Assembly: GCA_035711805.1 (NCBI GenBank)
Contig: DASTBV010000155.1
Coordinates: 1-64,000 of the forward strand
Direction of reading: 5' to 3'
Length of the DNA: 64,000 nt
From: Gp6-AA40 sp035711805
GTDB taxonomy: Bacteria; Acidobacteriota; Vicinamibacteria; Vicinamibacterales; UBA2999
Each line of letters starts with the position of its first letter. Within the stretch, counting starts at the first letter, position 1. The notes under the pieces were generated by a model. The model made no database searches. It worked only from the letters and a program-made list of their open reading frames with translations, and was not told the origin of the DNA. The translations under genes were made by a program, and so were the position numbers. Below are positions 17,515 through 26,200 of this stretch, in pieces.

Positions 17515-18888
17515 TCACACCTCAGGTGACATCAGGACCGGGTTGCCGAACAGCCGGCTCAGCGAGTCAATAACAGCCTGGTGATCGCCAACCACAAGCG
17601 TCGTCAGCCTCGACGGATCCAGGTAAGCAGCGGCCACTCTGGTTACGTCGTCGCCGGAAACGGCGTTCACTTTCGGCACGAACTCCTGAAAATACGTGTC
17701 GGGCAGGCCATAGAGTGCAAGCTGAGCGACCCCCCTGGCCACCTGGCCAGCGGTCTCGAAGTTGCGCGGGTACCCCCTCGTCAGCGACGCCTTCGCCAGG
17801 GCCAACTCCGTGGAGATCACCGGCCGGGATCCGCGAAGTCCCTCCAGCTCCGCGTGGGCGTCCTGGATCGCCTCCGCTGTGGCCGCCGTGTGCACGCTGG
17901 CAGACAGCGAGAATGGCGCCCGGCCCCGGCGCCAGTCGAAACCCGTGCGCGCGCCGTAAGTAAAACCCTTCTCCTCGCGAAGCTTGAGATTCACCCGGCT
18001 GACGAACTGTCCGCCCAATACGGAGTTCATCACGAGGAGCGCCGGATAATCCGGTGTGTTCCGCCGCGCCGACAGATGGCCGATGCGCAGCTCGGACTGA
18101 GCCGCGCCTTCCCGTGGCACGAGCGCCAGTCGAACGCCTGCATCTTGCGCCGGTTCTATTTCGCTGGCCCGGCCCCAGGCGACGGGCACGGGCCGATCCT
18201 CCCAGCCCCCGAATACCCGCTCCGCCAGCGCACGCATTTCCTCATGCGTCATGTCGCCGGCAACGATCACCGTCGACTGCAGCGGAACGAACCGGCCCAG
18301 GTGAAATCCAGCCACGTCGTCTACCGTCAGCGAACGAAGCGCGGAGTCCGTGCCTATTGCCAGATGGCCATAGGGATGCTCGCCGTACACCAGGCGCAGA
18401 AACGCCCGCTCCGCGACGGCCGGTGCGACGTCTTTCAGTTGGCGTAAGCGATCGAGCCGCAGCTGGCGAACCCGCTGGAAGTCAGCCTCGCGAAGGCTTG
18501 GGCGAATCACCAGATCCGCGAGAAGCGACATGCCGCGTTCAGCGAACCGCGCCAGCGTCGTGAGCGAAAACGTCGTGACGTCCGCCCCAACGTCCACGTC
18601 GTACTCAGCGCCGAGCCTGGCAATCGCATCGGATACGTCAATGGCGCTGAGCGAGCCAGTGCCCTCGTCGACCATGTCCGCCGTAATTGCCGCCAGCCCT
18701 TCCTGGTGACTCGGATCGGCGCCCGATCCCCCTTCGACCTGGACGACGATCGTCACAACCGGGACGGCCCGGTGCTCGACGGTACGCAGGTCGAGTCCAT
18801 TCGACAGCGAGTGGCGAACAATGCTCGGAAAGCGAAAGGCAGGATCGGCCCCTACGCCGGGCGGCCTCGAACGATCGATGGCCATCAC
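17515..18888 (-). CDS. M16 peptidase-like subunit lacking the zinc site
   Basis: A 457-residue protein with the two-domain M16 (pitrilysin/MPP) layout, including the C-terminal KLREEKGFTYGARTGF segment. Where active members have HxxEH, this protein reads GLAAITADMVDEGT, so it cannot bind zinc the usual way and is probably the non-catalytic half of a heterodimer. It begins where the catalytic M16 gene ends (GTG at 18888 or ATG at 18885, overlapping the upstream stop), which shows coupling. No signal peptide is obvious. Confidence 0.85.
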   Translation of the reverse strand: MMAIDRSRPPGVGADPAFRFPSIVRHSLSNGLDLRTVEHRAVPVVTIVVQVEGGSGADPSHQEGLAAITADMVDEGTGSLSAIDVSDAIARLGAEYDVDVGADVTTFSLTTLARFAERGMSLLADLVIRPSLREADFQRVRQLRLDRLRQLKDVAPAVAERAFLRLVYGEHPYGHLAIGTDSALRSLTVDDVAGFHLGRFVPLQSTVIVAGDMTHEEMRALAERVFGGWEDRPVPVAWGRASEIEPAQDAGVRLALVPREGAAQSELRIGHLSARRNTPDYPALLVMNSVLGGQFVSRVNLKLREEKGFTYGARTGFDWRRGRAPFSLSASVHTAATAEAIQDAHAELEGLRGSRPVISTELALAKASLTRGYPRNFETAGQVARGVAQLALYGLPDTYFQEFVPKVNAVSGDDVTRVAAAYLDPSRLTTLVVGDHQAVIDSLSRLFGNPVLMSPEV

Positions 18889-20198
18889 GACACCGCGATG
18901 CGATCGGAGCCGGCGAGCGCGAGCGCCTCCCGTCCGTGCGGAACGACGCTGAGAAGAACGCGGGCGTCGAACCGGAGCAGGCGCGCCGCGGCCGCCCGCA
19001 CACGCTCCTCGGTCGCCTCCTGATAGCGGGCCACGTCGCGTGAAAAGTACGCCGGATCGCCGCAGTAGGTGTTGTAGGCGTTCAACTGGTCGGACTTCCC
19101 GCCAAACCCGCCGACGGTCTGAAGCCGGTAGAGAAAGTGCGCCTCGATTTGCGCCGCCGCGCGCTGCATCTCCGCCGGCGACGGACCTTTGTCGATCACG
19201 ATTTGCAGCTCGGCGTCGATCGCGGACGCGATGTCGGTCAGCGATTGTCCCGGCGCTGCCGTGGCGGCTATCAGGAAGTAGCTCGCCAGCTCGCGCGACC
19301 CCTGATACGCGGACACGTCAACGGCGATGCGCCGCTCGTAGACGAGCGTTCGATACAGCCGGGAGGTCTTCCCGTTGGCCAGCAGATCGGCCAGCAGATC
19401 CATCTCCGCGTCACCGTCAGCGAACATTGGCGGTGAATGCCACGCCATGTACACGCGCGGCAGCTCGATGCGATCTTCGAGCAGCAGTCGATGTTCCCGC
19501 GTCAGCGACCCGCTGGCCCTCACACGTTCGGGTTTCGGCCCCGGCGCCAGCTCGCCGAAGTACTGCTCGGCCAGGTCGAACGCTCGTGCTGTCTCGATAT
19601 CGCCGGCCAGAGCCAGCGACGCATTTGCCGGATGGTAGTACGTCCTGAAGAACGCCTGGACGTCATCGAGGCGCATCGCCCGGAGATCCTCCGACGCGCC
19701 GATCGTCATCCAGTGATACGGATGTTCCGGCGGATAGAGCGTGGCGCTGATCGCCATCATCGCCATGCCGTACGGGCGGTTCTCGTAATTCTGACGGCGC
19801 TCGTTGAGGACAACATCGCGCTGCGTCTCGAATCGTTCCGGCGTCACCGCCGGCAGCAGGTACCCCATCCGATCCGATTCCATCCAGAGCGCCAGATCGA
19901 TGGCGCTCGTCGGCACGACCTCCCAGTAATTCGTGCGGTCCGTATTCGTCGATCCGTTCAGCAGCGCACCGGCCTGCTGGAGCGGCGGAAAGTAGCCTGC
20001 CGGATGGTGCTCCGACCCCTCGAACATCAGATGCTCGAACAGATGCGCGAACCCCGTCCGCCCGGGCCGTTCGTTCTTGGAGCCGACGTGATACCAGATG
20101 TTCACCGCCACGACAGGCACCTGACGCGATTCGTGGACGATGACGTCGAGCCCGTTGGCGAGCGTGTGCTTGGTAAATGGCAGGCCGATGGAGGTCAC
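18885..20198 (-). CDS. M16 family zinc metallopeptidase (catalytic subunit)
   Basis: A 437-residue M16 peptidase with the inverted zinc motif HLFEHLMFEG near residue 47 and a downstream glutamate ligand in the TNYWEVVPTS/ERRQNYENRPYG region. M16 enzymes degrade peptides inside a clam-shell of two M16 halves. It is directly followed by a non-catalytic M16 gene. The start is GTG at 20198 with TACGAT five bases upstream and no ribosome-binding site, so the transcript may be leaderless. No signal peptide is visible, so the cellular site is uncertain. Confidence 0.88.
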   Translation of the reverse strand: MTSIGLPFTKHTLANGLDVIVHESRQVPVVAVNIWYHVGSKNERPGRTGFAHLFEHLMFEGSEHHPAGYFPPLQQAGALLNGSTNTDRTNYWEVVPTSAIDLALWMESDRMGYLLPAVTPERFETQRDVVLNERRQNYENRPYGMAMMAISATLYPPEHPYHWMTIGASEDLRAMRLDDVQAFFRTYYHPANASLALAGDIETARAFDLAEQYFGELAPGPKPERVRASGSLTREHRLLLEDRIELPRVYMAWHSPPMFADGDAEMDLLADLLANGKTSRLYRTLVYERRIAVDVSAYQGSRELASYFLIAATAAPGQSLTDIASAIDAELQIVIDKGPSPAEMQRAAAQIEAHFLYRLQTVGGFGGKSDQLNAYNTYCGDPAYFSRDVARYQEATEERVRAAAARLLRFDARVLLSVVPHGREALALAGSDRIAVS

Positions 20199-20203
20199 TG
20201 GTG

Positions 20204-20209
20204 ATCGTA
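20204..20209 (-). promoter_or_regulatory. -10 box TACGAT, 5 nt before GTG (leaderless type)
   Basis: On the minus strand TACGAT is followed by CACCA and then the GTG of the M16 gene. Spacing is one base shorter than in most of the other leaderless-type sites found here. No convincing -35. Confidence 0.4.
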
Positions 20210-20217
20210 GCGGCGAA

Positions 20218-21318
20218 CTAACGCACCGGAATCAGCGGAATCTTCCCGCGGTTTGCTTCCGCCGTACGGTGGGCGGCAATCGACACCTGCGCCGCGGCGC
20301 GTTCAGCCAGCGTGAGGAACGCCTTCGCGGCGGCCGATGATGGCTCGGCCACCACGAGCGGCACGCCGGCGTCGCTGCCCTCGCGGATCGGCTGGTAGAC
20401 CGGCAGGCGTCCGAGAAACGGCACCTGCAGCTCCGCTGCCAGCGCTTCGCCGCCACCGTGGCCGAAGATGTCTGCTTCGTGATGGCAGTTCGTGCACTGG
20501 TAATAACTCATGTTCTCCACGATACCGATCGGCGGGATATTCAGCTTCTGATACATCCGGACCGCGCGGCGGCTGTCCGACAACGACACCTGCTGCGGCG
20601 TCGTCACCACGATCGAGCCGACCACCGGCACCGTCTGGCTCATGCTCAGCGCCACGTCACCAGTGCCCGGCGGCATATCGACAATCAGGTAGTCGAGGTC
20701 CTTCCACGCCACTTCGCGGAAGAACTGCTGGATCGCGCCGTGGAGCATCGGTCCTCTCCAGATGATCGGCGCGTCATCCTGCGTGAGGAATCCGATCGAC
20801 ACGACCTGCAGGCCGTATTTCTCAGCCGGCACGATCTGTTTCCCGTCCGTCGTCAGCTGTGTATTCAGGCCGAGCATCAACGGAACGTTCGGACCATAGA
20901 TGTCGCCGTCGAGGACGCCGACGCGGCTGCCACACTTCACGAGGGCGAGCGCGAGGTTCACAGCTACCGTGGTCTTGCCCACGCCGCCTTTCCCGGCGCC
21001 AACGGCAATCACGTTCTTGACGCCCGGCAGCGGCGGACGGCCGGTCTCGGGAGCCAGCGCCGAGCGCACGTTCGCCGTCAGCTGCACGTCCACCTGGCTG
21101 ACGCCGGAAACCGCGCGCACGGCGTTCGTCGCCTGCTCGCGAAGCTGTTCCTTGACCGGGCATGCCGGCGTCGTCAGTTCAATGGTGAAGGCGACTCGGC
21201 CGCTATCGATCGAGAGATCCTTCACGAAGCCGAGCGTCACGATGTCCCGGCGGATGTCGGGGTCGACGACCGCGCGGAGCGCATTCAGCACCGCGTCGCG
21301 GTCGGGTTGGAGTGCCAT
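20218..21318 (-). CDS. Mrp/ApbC-type P-loop ATPase, Fe-S cluster carrier
   Basis: A 366-residue protein with an N-terminal DUF59/MIP18 domain (residues 1 to about 90, including TPACPVKEQLREQA) and a C-terminal Mrp/NBP35 ATPase: deviant Walker A AGKGGVGKTTVAVN near residue 108, DYLIVDMPPGTGDVALS near residue 211, and a CTNCHHEADIFGHGG cysteine pair near residue 276 that can bridge a 4Fe-4S cluster. It loads Fe-S clusters onto target proteins in the cytosol. The start ATG lies six bases after a TAAGAT box with no ribosome-binding site. Confidence 0.92.
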   Translation of the reverse strand: MALQPDRDAVLNALRAVVDPDIRRDIVTLGFVKDLSIDSGRVAFTIELTTPACPVKEQLREQATNAVRAVSGVSQVDVQLTANVRSALAPETGRPPLPGVKNVIAVGAGKGGVGKTTVAVNLALALVKCGSRVGVLDGDIYGPNVPLMLGLNTQLTTDGKQIVPAEKYGLQVVSIGFLTQDDAPIIWRGPMLHGAIQQFFREVAWKDLDYLIVDMPPGTGDVALSMSQTVPVVGSIVVTTPQQVSLSDSRRAVRMYQKLNIPPIGIVENMSYYQCTNCHHEADIFGHGGGEALAAELQVPFLGRLPVYQPIREGSDAGVPLVVAEPSSAAAKAFLTLAERAAAQVSIAAHRTAEANRGKIPLIPVR

Positions 21319-21324
21319 GAACCG

Positions 21325-21330
21325 ATCTTA
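21325..21330 (-). promoter_or_regulatory. -10 box TAAGAT, 6 nt before ATG (leaderless type)
   Basis: On the minus strand TAAGAT, then CGGTTC, then the ATG of the Mrp-type gene. The box lies in the short gap after the upstream membrane-protein gene (which ends at 21328, so the two overlap by a few bases), giving the Mrp gene its own possible start. Confidence 0.45.
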
Positions 21331-21708
21331 TCGTGCCGGCTCGAACAATCGGCGGCCGTCGTCTCGCAGGAGCACCCAAAGCGCGTAGGCGCCAAACGCG
21401 GTGCCGAAAGGAAGAACGAGAAGGTTGACGATGGCAAGGCCGAGGGAGAGGAAGCGTCCCAGGGCCCGGCGCCGCTTCAACAGCACGGCGGCCCAGATGT
21501 GGGCGCCGCCCCAGACGAGCGCAAAGACGCCGATCAGGACGAACACAGCGGCCGTCAGGCTGGCGGCGAAGTCCACGCGGTTGGCAACCGGGGCGAGCAG
21601 CTCCGCCAATGCGCCCGCGGCCAGCAGCAGCATCGACACGCCGACGAGCATGGCCAGCGCGCCCCACAGCGTGGCAAGCGTGCCGAGCAGATTGACGTGC
21701 CGCTCCAC
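21328..21708 (-). CDS. Four-helix membrane protein of unknown function
   Basis: A 126-residue protein with about four hydrophobic segments (LLGTLATLWGALAMLVGVSM, FAASLTAAVFVLIGVFALVW and two in the C-terminal half) and a short charged loop with KRRRALG. It starts with GTG, six bases after a TACACT box and with no ribosome-binding site. It lies just upstream of the Mrp-type gene. No family recognised; probably an inner-membrane protein. Confidence 0.65.
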   Translation of the reverse strand: MERHVNLLGTLATLWGALAMLVGVSMLLLAAGALAELLAPVANRVDFAASLTAAVFVLIGVFALVWGGAHIWAAVLLKRRRALGRFLSLGLAIVNLLVLPFGTAFGAYALWVLLRDDGRRLFEPAR

Positions 21709-21714
21709 GGCGTT

Positions 21715-21720
21715 AGTGTA
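21715..21720 (-). promoter_or_regulatory. -10 box TACACT, 6 nt before GTG (leaderless type)
   Basis: On the minus strand TACACT, then AACGCC, then the GTG of the membrane-protein gene. It lies beside the family B repeat array. Confidence 0.45.
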
Positions 21721-21734
21721 GCTTCCGGGCGATC

Positions 21735-21813
21735 GTAGTGTCCGGCGTCAGCCGGACGATCGTAGTGTCCGGCTTCAGCCGGACGAGAAGGTCCGCCTGA
21801 AGGCGGACACTAC
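21735..21813 (+). repeat. Family B palindrome array (three units)
   Basis: Two direct units (gtagtgtccggc-gtca-gccggac and gtagtgtccggc-ttca-gccggac, separated by gatc) are followed by an inverted third unit (gtccgcc-tgaa-ggcggacactac). Each unit is a perfect 7-bp hairpin with a 4-base loop flanked by gtagt or its complement. A single copy lies at 9931. Confidence 0.85.
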
Positions 21814-21826
21814 AGGAGCAGAGAAA

Positions 21827-22243
21827 TCAGCGGGCCGCCGCGACAGCGACCGAGAGCTCGACGCGCGTCGATCGGTTGGGCCGCTGCGTCACGCTGAAGC
21901 AGAACCGCGCGCCGTCACGAACGCCGGCGGGGACCGTCACCTGGACGGGATGTCGAATAACCTGGAACCCGCAGCCGCGGCACCTCGCGCAGGTTTCAGT
22001 CCACGATTCGCCGCGCCCACCGCACTCGCCGCACGTGCACTGGACAGGTACGCTGAACGGGATGGTGATGCCGCGCGCGGCTTCACTGTCGGTCAGCTCG
22101 ACGGAGGCACGCAGCGTGTCGGGACGTTCGTCGGCCAGGAACGAGCGCCTGATGCGCTCGACCGCCGGCGCCACCGACGGGAAATCGATGATGACTTCGT
22201 CAGCGAAGCAGTTGACGTCCTGACGTGAATCGTCACGCGTCAT
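21827..22243 (-). CDS. DnaJ-like zinc-finger/C-terminal-domain protein without J domain
   Basis: The 138-residue protein contains a compact cysteine cluster (VQCTCGECGGRGESW then CARCRGCGFQV), like half of a DnaJ CxxCxGxG zinc finger. A DnaJ peptide-binding-like segment follows (HPVQVTVPAGVRDGARFCFS). The upstream segment SVELTDSEAARGITIPFSVP also matches the DnaJ C-terminal domain I style. No J domain (HPD) is present, so it cannot stimulate DnaK in the usual way and may be a truncated chaperone or a regulator. I chose the ATG at 22243 because the longer frame overlaps the divergent promoter region. Confidence 0.68.
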   Translation of the reverse strand: MTRDDSRQDVNCFADEVIIDFPSVAPAVERIRRSFLADERPDTLRASVELTDSEAARGITIPFSVPVQCTCGECGGRGESWTETCARCRGCGFQVIRHPVQVTVPAGVRDGARFCFSVTQRPNRSTRVELSVAVAAAR

Positions 22244-22352
22244 CACGGCTACCGGTTCGCCGCTGTGGCCCGAGCCCTGAGGCCTGTGGCCTCGATGTGT
22301 GTGCCCCCGCATCGGACTGGGGGTACGATAGGGATCGCTCGAGGAGAAGTCA

Positions 22353-22508
22353 ATGGCCGGAAGGGAGTGTCCGATGTGCGGCGAGATCATGCGGCTGCGC
22401 GAATCGCAGATCACCGATCGCATTCCCGGCACGACGCAGACACGTACGACCGTGCAGCGCGAATGGGTTTGTCCTGAATGCGACTACTTCGAGGAGGTCG
22501 AGGATTGA
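22353..22508 (+). CDS. Tiny zinc-ribbon protein
   Basis: A 51-residue ORF with two cysteine pairs, CPMC at residues 6-9 and CPEC at residues 40-43, framing a charged helical or beta middle. This is the pattern of a minimal zinc ribbon. A strong gaggag ribosome-binding site precedes the ATG by a few bases, and a TACGAT -10-like box lies at about 22325. It ends one base before the convergent stop of another zinc-ribbon gene. Function unknown. Confidence 0.68.
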   Translation: MAGRECPMCGEIMRLRESQITDRIPGTTQTRTTVQREWVCPECDYFEEVED

Positions 22509-22509
22509 A

Positions 22510-22731
22510 TTAGCGGGCGCCCAGCGTCAGCCGTAGTTCCTTCTGGATCGTCTCGTCCATCTCGTCGAGATTCAGCGCCGTCTCGCACTCGTCACAGAGC
22601 ACTTCGAGCACCTGCGGGCGTTCTTCTTCCGACACTTCGACCCGGGAATCCTCCAGATGCACGACGTGCATCTGCAAGGTCTTCACGAGAAAATTCTGAT
22701 CGTTCCCACAACTGGGACAGGTCAACGCCAC
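22510..22731 (-). CDS. Small zinc-ribbon protein
   Basis: A 73-residue protein with CPSC near its N-terminus (LTCPSCGNDQNFLVKTLQ) and CDEC in the middle (VLEVLCDECETALNLDE), forming a likely zinc ribbon, followed by an acidic tail. GTG at 22731 is preceded by gaggag at a 6-base distance, which decides the start over upstream in-frame codons. It is downstream of the AddA-type operon on the same strand and convergent with the 51-residue zinc-ribbon gene. Confidence 0.72.
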   Translation of the reverse strand: MALTCPSCGNDQNFLVKTLQMHVVHLEDSRVEVSEEERPQVLEVLCDECETALNLDEMDETIQKELRLTLGAR

Positions 22732-22877
22732 TCGGGTCTCCTCTTTGGTCGTCAATAAAACCCCCAAAGCTGATTGTATGGGATGGGATGCGGCGGGGCA
22801 ATGCGCAATTCGGCCCAAAAATGGGCCAGCTGGGCTAATTCGTCGTGCTGGCGCCCGGACCCTTGCCGCGACGGCCG

Positions 22878-23117
22878 TCAGACGAGCGCTTCGCCGGTGT
22901 CTGCAACCAGCGCTTCGGGGACCCCGAGGCGCGTCACGTGACCCGTACGGTGACGGGTAAACACACAGTGGGGTCCCTTCGCCTCGACGAACTCGACCTC
23001 GACGACGGACGGGCGCGCCTGATACACGCCGGCCACACAGCCGCACGGCATCGTTTCCAGGGCGAGCAACGTCATTGCTGCGGCGCGGTGGCGTGCGGGC
23101 GTAGGAGCGATGTGCAT
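22878..23117 (-). CDS. Possible small protein
   Basis: A 79-residue frame (MHIAPTPARHR start, alternative ATG 14 codons later at 23075) with a plausible protein-like composition: LLALETMPCGCVAGVYQ, then RPSVVEVEFVEAKGPHC and a tail TGHVTRLGVPEALV. It lies between the AddA-type gene and the zinc-ribbon gene, all on one strand, in a stretch with no better candidate. No ribosome-binding site is clear. It could be a small beta-domain protein of unknown function or a chance frame. Confidence 0.4.
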   Translation of the reverse strand: MHIAPTPARHRAAAMTLLALETMPCGCVAGVYQARPSVVEVEFVEAKGPHCVFTRHRTGHVTRLGVPEALVADTGEALV

Positions 23118-23223
23118 CTGTTTGGTTAGACTGCGGGAAGCTCCATCTGGTTCCAAGGTGCGGCTATTGTGATCTACAGCGGATCGCAACGCGAGACATT
23201 TCTGCGCCAGGGCGAGCAAACCG

Positions 23224-26200
23224 TCAGGAGTTGACGGCATCCAGGGCATACACGACGTCAACGGTAACCGTGTCAGCGAAGATCGTCTCCGCAGCGCGCC
23301 TGTAGATCTCGGCCTGGAGCACATGCTCGTCGCGCCGGCGACCGGTCTTGAACTCCAGGATGCGGATCGAACCATCGCCGAGCCGGATGAGGCAGTCAAT
23401 CGCACCGCGAATAATCTGCCCGTCGGCGGCCAAGCTGAATGGCACCTCGTGAAAGACGGCGCCCGCTTCGTAATGCTTCTTGAGCTCGGAACGATCGCGA
23501 AACGCGCGAAAGCGCACAACGACTTCTCCAACGATCCCCGGATCGAACGCCGCGTCAGTATGCTCTCGCCGCAGCAATCCGGTGACCGCAGCGGCGAGCA
23601 CTTCGTCTTCGACCTCGAGCGTCACGCCGAATCGCTGCAGCAGGCGATGGACGAGAAGCCCGATGAGCACATCGTCCGTCTTCGCGGCTTCGCCGCTACG
23701 GCGCGGCAGGGAGAGTGCGCTTCCGTATTCGGCGATCAGAAGCGGTTCCGCCGCGACAACGGCCGCCACGCTGGTGCGAACGGCAGTGGACTCCGCGACG
23801 GGTTCGAAATCCGATTCGGGCGTCGCCAACGGCGAATGCGGCGGACAGCCGCCAATCGCGGCCGGAGCAGCCTTCACGACCCGAAACCGGTGGACCGTGC
23901 CGGCCGTTCCACTCCAATCCATATGATCGGCGCCCCCGTAGCCGGCGACGAATATGTCAAGAAGCGACGGGGGCCAGACGTCGGCGAGACTCCCCCTCCC
24001 GGGCTGAACCCGCCCATCCTTCAGCGCCGTGCTCAGGTACAGGCGATCCCGAGCGCGGGTCAGCGCCACGTATAGAAGACGCTTGGTTTCCTCGCGCTCA
24101 CGGGCGCCATCGTCGTCGTCTGCGTCGGAGCGATAGTCGCCCACGGCAACCGAAATGGCATCGCCAGCCGGGTTTCCGGCGATGCGGATGGCGTCCCGCC
24201 GGGTGCCGGTCCCGCGGGCGACGTTGACAACGAATACCACGGGGAACTCGAGGCCCTTGGCGGCATGAACCGTCATCAGGCTCACCGCGTCGAGTGCGTC
24301 GATCACCGCGTTGGGCTCATCGCCGACGGCCAGACGATCGAGATGGTCGGCGATCCGTCCCATCGTTGCGTAGCCGCGGTTCTGGATTCGGCGGATGATG
24401 GCGCGAATCTTCTTGAGGTTTTCGCGGGCGTATGCGAGCCGCACGCCGCGCAGCCGGATGGCATAGGCCGACTCCTCGAGAATCAGATCGAGCAGTTCCG
24501 CTGGCGGTATCCGATCCACAAGGCCGCACCACCGCTGCAGGCTCCGCCGGGAGACGTCCATCGCCGCCCAATCGTGCTCGTCGAGGACCGTCGCCGCCTC
24601 CGGCTCGTCCTCTTGCAGAGCACTGGCGAGGCCCGGCGCCAGGCGGCGCAACCCTTCATCGGAGACGCCGCCAAAGCCGGACCGCAGAATGGCCGCGGCA
24701 CGGAGATCGGATGTCGGCTCGGCCAGGTATCGCAGGAGCGCGAGGACATCCTTGATTTCGTCCGCGTCGAAGAAGCCCAGGCCCTTGTAGACGTACGCGG
24801 GAACGCCCCGGCGCTCGAGAGCCTGCTCGAATTCACGATGAGTCTCGCGCGTTCGGAAGAGAACGGCGATATCGCCAGGGCGCGCCGACCGCCTCAGTCC
24901 GGTTTCGCGATCTCTGACGGTTGCCCGGCCGACGAGGCTGGCGATCTCATCCGCGACAGCTTCGGCGCATGCTTCAGGGGTATCGCCGGGCACAATTCCC
25001 AGCGCGTCATCGCTCCCGTCCAAGCCGTCAGCCAACCCGGCTGCCAGCGGAAACCGATCTCCTTCCTCGTAGCGAAACGCGTCCGCGCGGGAGGGAGCAG
25101 TGTCGAGCATTGCGCAGACATCGTTGACGAAAGCCAGCAGCGCTGGGACGGCGCGGAAACTCCTGGAAATCGTTCGACGGACATCGCCATCCGGTCGTAA
25201 CTGTTCGAGGTGGCGGCCTGCCTCCCGTAACACTGATACGTCCGCGTCGCGAAACGCGTAGATCGATTGCTTCCGGTCGCCGACGATGAAGACGGAGGGC
25301 TGCAGCGGACCCGAGTGAGCCAGGCCGGCCCCTTCGCCCCACGAGGCAATAAGCAGCTCCACCAGTTCCCACTGCGCGCGGCTGGTGTCCTGGAATTCGT
25401 CGACCAGCACGTGGTGATACCGCGCCTCAAGGCGATACCGGCTCTGGGCAAATTCTTCCATCTGCCGCAACAGCTGGAGCGCCTTGAGAAGGACATCGTG
25501 AAAGTCCAGCACCGCGTGCGCGTCCAGCGTGCGGCGATATTCGGACTCCGCGATCGCGAACATGCGCCGCACGCCGCGCGACACCAGCACGTTCAGGTCG
25601 CGGCGGAAACCTTGCCAGGCCCGCAGCAGTTCGCCACCATGACCAACGACCAAATCACGGTGAACCTCCCAGATCCGGGCGGAGGGGAACCGCGCGCGCG
25701 GCACCGTGAGCCGGCTCCGCGGCTTGCCGTCCTGCGTCAGGAAATACTCGCGAGAGGCAGCGAAGGCGGCATGGACCGCGGCCGGATCCGCCGGTACACC
25801 GGAGTCGACACTACGGTCGAGAGCCTGCAGCCGCCCGGCCAGAAGCACGAACGCGGCCTCGGGCGGTCCGGTCTCCAGGAAGCGCTCGAGCCCACCTGGC
25901 ATCCCGCGGAACATACCGATGAGCGTGGCGGCCCCTGCGGCCGCGACCGAGCCGACGGTCAGGTCGGAAGAACCTCGCGCCAGGAAACGATCGAGCACTG
26001 CCGCAGCCACGATGCGCCGGTTCAGCAGTGCGGCGAGACCCGCGCGAGCCCGCCGCTCGCTCAGCTGCGCGAACACCAGTGCCACGGCCTCGTCCTCACG
26101 CGCGACCGCGCGGCAGATGCGCAGCGCACGGTCGAGCGACTCCTCGATCAGCCGCGGTACTTCCATGTCGTCGGCCATCGAGAATCCGGGATCCAAATCC

